Of a stretch of 9,873 nucleotides of DNA, positions 7,486-9,873 are shown piece after piece. The DNA comes from CAYGVT01 sp964353355. GTDB lineage: Archaea > Thermoplasmatota > DTKX01 > GCA-020343715. A program made the translations under genes and the position numbers. The stretch covers positions 1-9,873 of the forward strand of contig CAYGVT010000125.1 of the NCBI GenBank assembly GCA_964353355.1. The letters run 5' to 3'. Under the pieces are notes generated by a model that had not been told where the DNA came from, searched no databases, and saw only the letters and a list, made by a program, of their open reading frames with translations. Position 1 is the stretch's first letter. Each line of letters opens with the position of its first letter.

Positions 7486-7774
7486 GACGTCCGAGATGGG
7501 AGGGGGACCCCGGGGCCCTCCGGGCCGGCCCACCCGACCTCCCGACACTTGGCCGGACCGTCCAAGCCCGCCCACCACCACCCCCAGGAGAACCTATCCG
7601 ACCGGACGGCCATGCCTCGCGCGACCCTGGGAGATGCATCTTGGGGAGCGCATCAAGACCAGACGGACCTGTGCTGGTACCCCTGGGCCCATTCCGCGCC
7701 CGGGCGCCCGCGGCGCACCAGGGCGCCCTCGCATCGGGGCCCCCATCGGACCGCCGGGACGCGGGCACTGAGGG

Positions 7775-7798
7775 GGGTGCCGCGATGGGTGCCGCGAT
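7775..7798 (+). repeat. 12-base tandem direct repeat carrying extra in-frame ATGs
   Basis: GGGTGCCGCGAT occurs twice head to tail (7775-7786, 7787-7798). Each copy followed by G creates an ATG (7785 and 7797) in the frame of the WD40-like gene. A G-rich GGGGGGTG (7772-7779) lies 5 bases before the first ATG, so that gene could also start here, adding 14 residues (MGAAMGRTVSGGTG). Confidence 0.6.
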
Positions 7799-7813
7799 GG
7801 GACGGACGGTATC

Positions 7814-7820
7814 GGGAGGG
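7814..7820 (+). promoter_or_regulatory. Ribosome-binding site for the WD40-like gene
   Basis: GGGAGGG sits 6 bases before ATG 7827. This start gives a compact signal peptide with a 7-residue positive N-region, so it is preferred over the in-frame ATGs at 7785 and 7797. Confidence 0.5.
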
Positions 7821-7826
7821 ACAGGG

Positions 7827-8432
7827 ATGCCAGGACGGTCGGGGACCATCCTCGCCCTCGCGTTGGCGGTGGTGCTCGCCGCCCCCGCGTGCGCTGACAG
7901 CACATGGACGACGGTGGGGTTCGAGCAGACGCATGGCTGGCAGGCACCCTCGGGCGCGCCCACCTACTTCGAGCGGGCCCGGGACGGCTCGCGCCTGCTC
8001 GTGCTGGGCACCGGGGGCGCGCGCACCATCCAGCTCCTCGACAGCGGCCTCGCCCCGGTGGCGACCCTGGAGGCGCCCTTCGACGTGGATGGCGCGAGCT
8101 GGTCCATGACGGGGCGGTGGCTCGTGGCATGGGGCCCGGAGGCCGCACGCGACGGCCTCGCGCTCTGGGACGTCCCCTCCCTTGCGCCCAACGCGACGGT
8201 CGTGCCGCGCGAGCTGCTGCCGCCCGTCGACATCACCGCGGCCAGGTTCTCCTCCGACGACATCATCCTCGTCGTCGCTGGCAGGGACGCCGACGGCGCG
8301 AGCCGCCTGAACGTGGTGGAGGTCCCCACCAGGGCGCTGCACCGCGACATCGCGCACCCTGACAACCGCACGGTGCTCGGATTGCGCTACGACGGGCGAC
8401 AGGTCGTGTGCATCGAGGCCGGGGGTTCGTGA
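7827..8432 (+). CDS. Exported WD40-like propeller protein, N-terminal part of a frameshifted gene
   Basis: The first 24 residues are a signal peptide (MPGRSG, then a Leu/Ala/Val core, ending APACA before DSTW). After it come beta-propeller-like repeats of WD40/PQQ type, with strands such as WSMTGRWLVAWG and GLALWDV and several NxT sequons, so the protein faces outside. The frame ends at a TGA (8430-8432) in mid-repeat, just after a run of five G (8421-8425). Adding one G there joins it smoothly to the frame that follows (CIEAGG then FVSAFSGQDRNSWTF), giving one 399-residue protein ending at 9025. A sequencing or assembly error in the G run is the simplest explanation; a real disabling mutation or programmed -1 slippage is possible. 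Specific function unknown. It is divergent from the MFS gene, and no promoter was identified. Confidence 0.75.
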   Translation: MPGRSGTILALALAVVLAAPACADSTWTTVGFEQTHGWQAPSGAPTYFERARDGSRLLVLGTGGARTIQLLDSGLAPVATLEAPFDVDGASWSMTGRWLVAWGPEAARDGLALWDVPSLAPNATVVPRELLPPVDITAARFSSDDIILVVAGRDADGASRLNVVEVPTRALHRDIAHPDNRTVLGLRYDGRQVVCIEAGGS

Positions 8433-9025
8433 GCGCGTTCTCGGGCCAGGACCGGAACAGCTGGACCTTCCAGAGCCGCCTCACGGGAGAGGTCACCGCC
8501 CTCGGCTTCGATGAGAGGGGCGAGGGGCTCGCGGGCGACGCGAACGGCGTCGTCCGCGTGTGGCACATCACCAACGGGACGCTGCGGCACCCCTTCGGGT
8601 CCGGCACCGGGCCCGTGCAGGGGCTCGCGTGGATGGCCCTGTTCACGTGGCACTACATCGTCGCGGTCCCCTGGGAGGGCGGTGGCTCGCGCCTCCAGGT
8701 CTGGCGCGATAGCCTGCTCAACGAGACCGAGGCGGCCCCGGCCTTCGTCGGGGAGCAGGACCACACGGCCCCCATCACCATGCTGGCACCGGTCCCGGGG
8801 CCGGCGGGCAACCTGACGGTGGGGCACGGGGACGGCACCCTCTCCATACTTCACGTCAACGCCAGCATCGTCCACGTGCGGGAGGACCCCGAGCGACCTC
8901 CCCCGGACGGCAGCGACGACGACGGGCCTGGTCCCTGGCGAACGTGGGGCCTCCCCGGCGTGCTCCTGCTCGCAATCGCTGCGCTCGCCGCGGCCCGTGT
9001 CCTGCGCGCGAGGCTCAGTGGATGA
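8408..9025 (+). CDS. WD40-like propeller protein, C-terminal part of the frameshifted gene, membrane anchored
   Basis: This frame carries the rest of the propeller begun upstream. A WD40-type strand pair is clear near residues 24-55 (GEVTALGFDERGEGLAGD, then VVRVWHI), and further repeats contain LQVWRD and GHGDGTLSILHV. An acidic/proline linker (PERPPPDGSDDDGPGP) leads to one hydrophobic helix (LPGVLLLAIAALAAARV) and the basic end RARLSG. This is a C-terminal membrane anchor with the propeller outside the cell. The GTG at 8408 is only where the frame can first be opened; there is no convincing ribosome-binding site, and the true coding sequence enters this frame near the G run at 8421-8425. 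Together with the upstream part it makes a type I membrane protein, in general layout like the large surface protein at the left of the window. Confidence 0.72.
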   Translation: MHRGRGFVSAFSGQDRNSWTFQSRLTGEVTALGFDERGEGLAGDANGVVRVWHITNGTLRHPFGSGTGPVQGLAWMALFTWHYIVAVPWEGGGSRLQVWRDSLLNETEAAPAFVGEQDHTAPITMLAPVPGPAGNLTVGHGDGTLSILHVNASIVHVREDPERPPPDGSDDDGPGPWRTWGLPGVLLLAIAALAAARVLRARLSG

Positions 9026-9028
9026 GGG

Positions 9029-9042
9029 GGCGGGCACCCGCC
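9029..9042. other. GC hairpin just after the WD40-like gene
   Basis: GGCGGG and CCCGCC form a perfect 6-base stem around CA (or 5 bases around a 4-base loop), three bases after the stop codon at 9023-9025. Only two T follow, so it is not a standard T-rich archaeal terminator. It could stabilise the 3' end of the message. The strand does not matter for the pairing. Confidence 0.3.
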
Positions 9043-9179
9043 TTCGAGGAGCGGTTGGGCGCAGGGGCCCGTAGCGCCCCCCGGAGGAGGCGCCCTGTGA
9101 TCCCGGACGTGGACCGCATGCCCCTGGCCATGGGTTGCCTGGGCCCCACGTCGCTCACGGGCGTCGCGTCCGCTCGAGG

Positions 9180-9438
9180 TCAGGGGCCGAGCCATCCGAG
9201 GAGGGACGCGAGGTCACGCTCGAAGTCCTCTCCCCGCCTCGTGCCGCCTCCTGATGAGGTAGCGGAACGCACCGGAGAGCGAGATGCTCCCGTGTCGCGT
9301 CGGGCGGGGACCGTCGTCGCCCCCGCCGCGGTGGGCCGCCATCGAGGCGCCCCACTCGGCGTCCATGTACCTGTCCATGGCCGAGTCGGGTGCGCACGTC
9401 GGGCGCATGTTCAAAGCGGGGCTCTTGTCGGGCATCAT
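9180..9438 (-). pseudogene. Small unknown minus-strand gene with a one-base frameshift
   Basis: From ATG 9438 (GGTGA 5 bases upstream) the minus strand encodes a protein-like sequence with GC-rich third positions, including DSAMDRYMDAEWGASMAAH and ISLSGAFRYLIRRRHEAG. In the raw frame it then reads RGLRA and stops at 9214, and third-position GC drops abruptly. If one base is removed from the C run at 9232-9235 (G run on this strand), the frame continues as EDFERDLASLLGWLGP and stops at 9180, giving 85 residues with normal codon use throughout. A sequencing error or real decay could explain this. No family was recognised. The C-terminal third looks helical and amphipathic, with basic then acidic patches. 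The frame is open up to 9546, but codon bias is lost upstream of 9438. A plus-strand frame (9284-9583) shares the same third positions and is the main alternative reading. Confidence 0.4.
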
Positions 9439-9570
9439 TGACGTCACCGACCCTCTCCATGTCGCGCCTCCCACATGCCGGTTCTGCCGCCCTGCGGCGG
9501 TCAGTCTGCGACGGGAAGCGCCCCCGAATCGCACCACGCTGGCCACCCGGAAACCGCCCCAGGGCGGCCC

Positions 9571-9587
9571 AAATCTATTTTAATACT
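9571..9587. promoter_or_regulatory. AT-rich TATA-like island at the transposase fragment boundary
   Basis: AAATCTATTTTAATACT is by far the most AT-rich stretch of the window. On the plus strand TTTTAATA is about 20 bases before GTG 9601, rather close for a TATA box. On the minus strand TATTAAAATA could drive the small gene ending at 9180 with a ~115-base leader. It may equally mark the broken end of the insertion element. Confidence 0.3.
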
Positions 9588-9600
9588 GGACCTTTGCGTC

Positions 9601-9873
9601 GTGAGACCCGTCAAGGTGAGGGGTACCACGTACTACGCCCACGAGCTGGCGACCCAGCTCAAGGGCGCTGGCAAGGTCAAGCTCGTGGTCTCCTGGAAGG
9701 AGGCCGACCTCTCTGACACTCCAAAGTATCACGCGGCCAGCCATCGGGGCTGGCAGGCCGAGGGCATCCTCGGCCATTACGTCCGCCGGTGGGAAGTGGA
9801 GGAGTTCTATCGGGATGCCAAGCACCATCTCGGGCTTGGTGGGTGTCAGATGCGGAGCCCCGAGGGCACCAGG
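9601..9873 (+). CDS. IS4-type transposase, C-terminal fragment, partial at the window edge
   Basis: The frame from GTG 9601 runs off the right edge (91 residues visible). It contains a perfect IS4-family Y(2)R(3)E(6)K signature: YVRRWEVEEFYRDAK, with the Glu expected to be the third catalytic acid of the DDE triad. LGLGGCQMRSPEG follows, as usual just after this motif. The preceding part (VKVRGTTYYAHELATQLKG, then KVKLVVSW) resembles the strand region that normally lies in the middle of such proteins, after the first two catalytic Asp. Full-length members are usually 300-450 residues, so about 200 or more N-terminal residues appear to be missing: nothing similar was found in any frame of the ~170 bases upstream. 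It is probably a 5'-truncated, inactive remnant. The frame is also open a little further upstream (to about 9541), but that part has no transposase character. No terminal inverted repeat could be located. Confidence 0.72.
   Translation, partial: MRPVKVRGTTYYAHELATQLKGAGKVKLVVSWKEADLSDTPKYHAASHRGWQAEGILGHYVRRWEVEEFYRDAKHHLGLGGCQMRSPEGTR

Larger units (their letters stand above)
7438..7826. other. Divergent intergenic region between MFS and WD40-like genes
   Basis: This 389-base gap lies between two divergent genes. It holds the MFS ribosome-binding site and TATA candidate at its left end. It also holds short GC palindromes (for example GGGCCGGCCC at 7522-7531), a 12-base tandem direct repeat at 7775-7798 and, at the right end, ribosome-binding sites for the WD40-like gene. 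Open frames through it give Arg/Pro/Gly-rich translations with no recognisable fold. No tRNA or convincing TATA box for the plus-strand gene was seen. Confidence 0.5.

Noticed and set aside
7505..7531. GC-rich palindromes as operator sites between divergent genes
   Set aside because: Short self-complementary GC strings are expected by chance in DNA this GC-rich, and they have no defined spacing to the promoter.
7775..7798. 12-base direct repeat considered as a target-site duplication of an insertion
   Set aside because: The copies are immediately adjacent with nothing between them; this is a simple tandem duplication.
5276..7963. 895-residue open frame on the minus strand
   Set aside because: It runs antisense to the Fn3 region and in the wrong frame through the MFS gene. 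The translation is Arg/Gly/Ala-rich without a fold; it is a by-product of high GC.
9284..9583. 99-residue plus-strand open frame
   Set aside because: It shares third codon positions with the minus-strand gene, is preceded by a TAG at 9260-9262 while codon bias continues further, and has only a weak ribosome-binding site. The minus-strand reading explains the bias better, though not with certainty.

Overview
The window is GC-rich, with frequent AGG arginine codons, strong GGAGGTG-type ribosome-binding sites, large secreted proteins with beta-propeller, LamG and Fn3 domains, a membrane-tethered winged-helix regulator with a zinc ribbon, and TATA-like rather than -10/-35 promoter elements. Together these suggest an archaeon, probably a high-GC member of the Thermoplasmatota (for example the Methanomassiliicoccales or an uncultured relative). 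That placement is inferred from style and not proven.

Region 1 (2-6100, + strand) is a tight three-gene unit. It opens with the 3' part of a secreted beta-propeller/CARDB protein. An ATGA overlap leads into a membrane-tethered regulator: signal sequence, small beta-sandwich ectodomain, hydrophobic segments, two winged helices and a C4 zinc ribbon. A few bases later comes a ~1317-residue surface protein with a seven-bladed FG-GAP propeller, Ig-like repeats with a LamG domain nested in one of them, three Fn3 domains, one C-terminal membrane helix and a short cytoplasmic tail. The regulator's ectodomain looks like the Ig-like repeats of the surface protein. This gives a plausible surface-sensing cassette in which a one-step membrane regulator is co-expressed with the adhesin-like proteins around it.

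Region 2 (6232-7437, - strand) is a major facilitator superfamily transporter, convergent with the surface protein. It has its own ribosome-binding site and a plausible TATA element. A 389-base divergent gap follows.

Region 3 (7827-9025, + strand) is an exported WD40-like propeller protein with a C-terminal membrane anchor. It is split in two by a one-base frameshift in a G run; one extra G restores a 399-residue reading frame.

Region 4 (9180-9873) looks disturbed. A small minus-strand gene of unknown function is also frameshifted, this time by one extra base in a C run. At about 9600 the C-terminal part of an IS4-type transposase begins, apparently without its N-terminal catalytic half, and runs off the window edge. 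No RNA gene or CRISPR array was seen.
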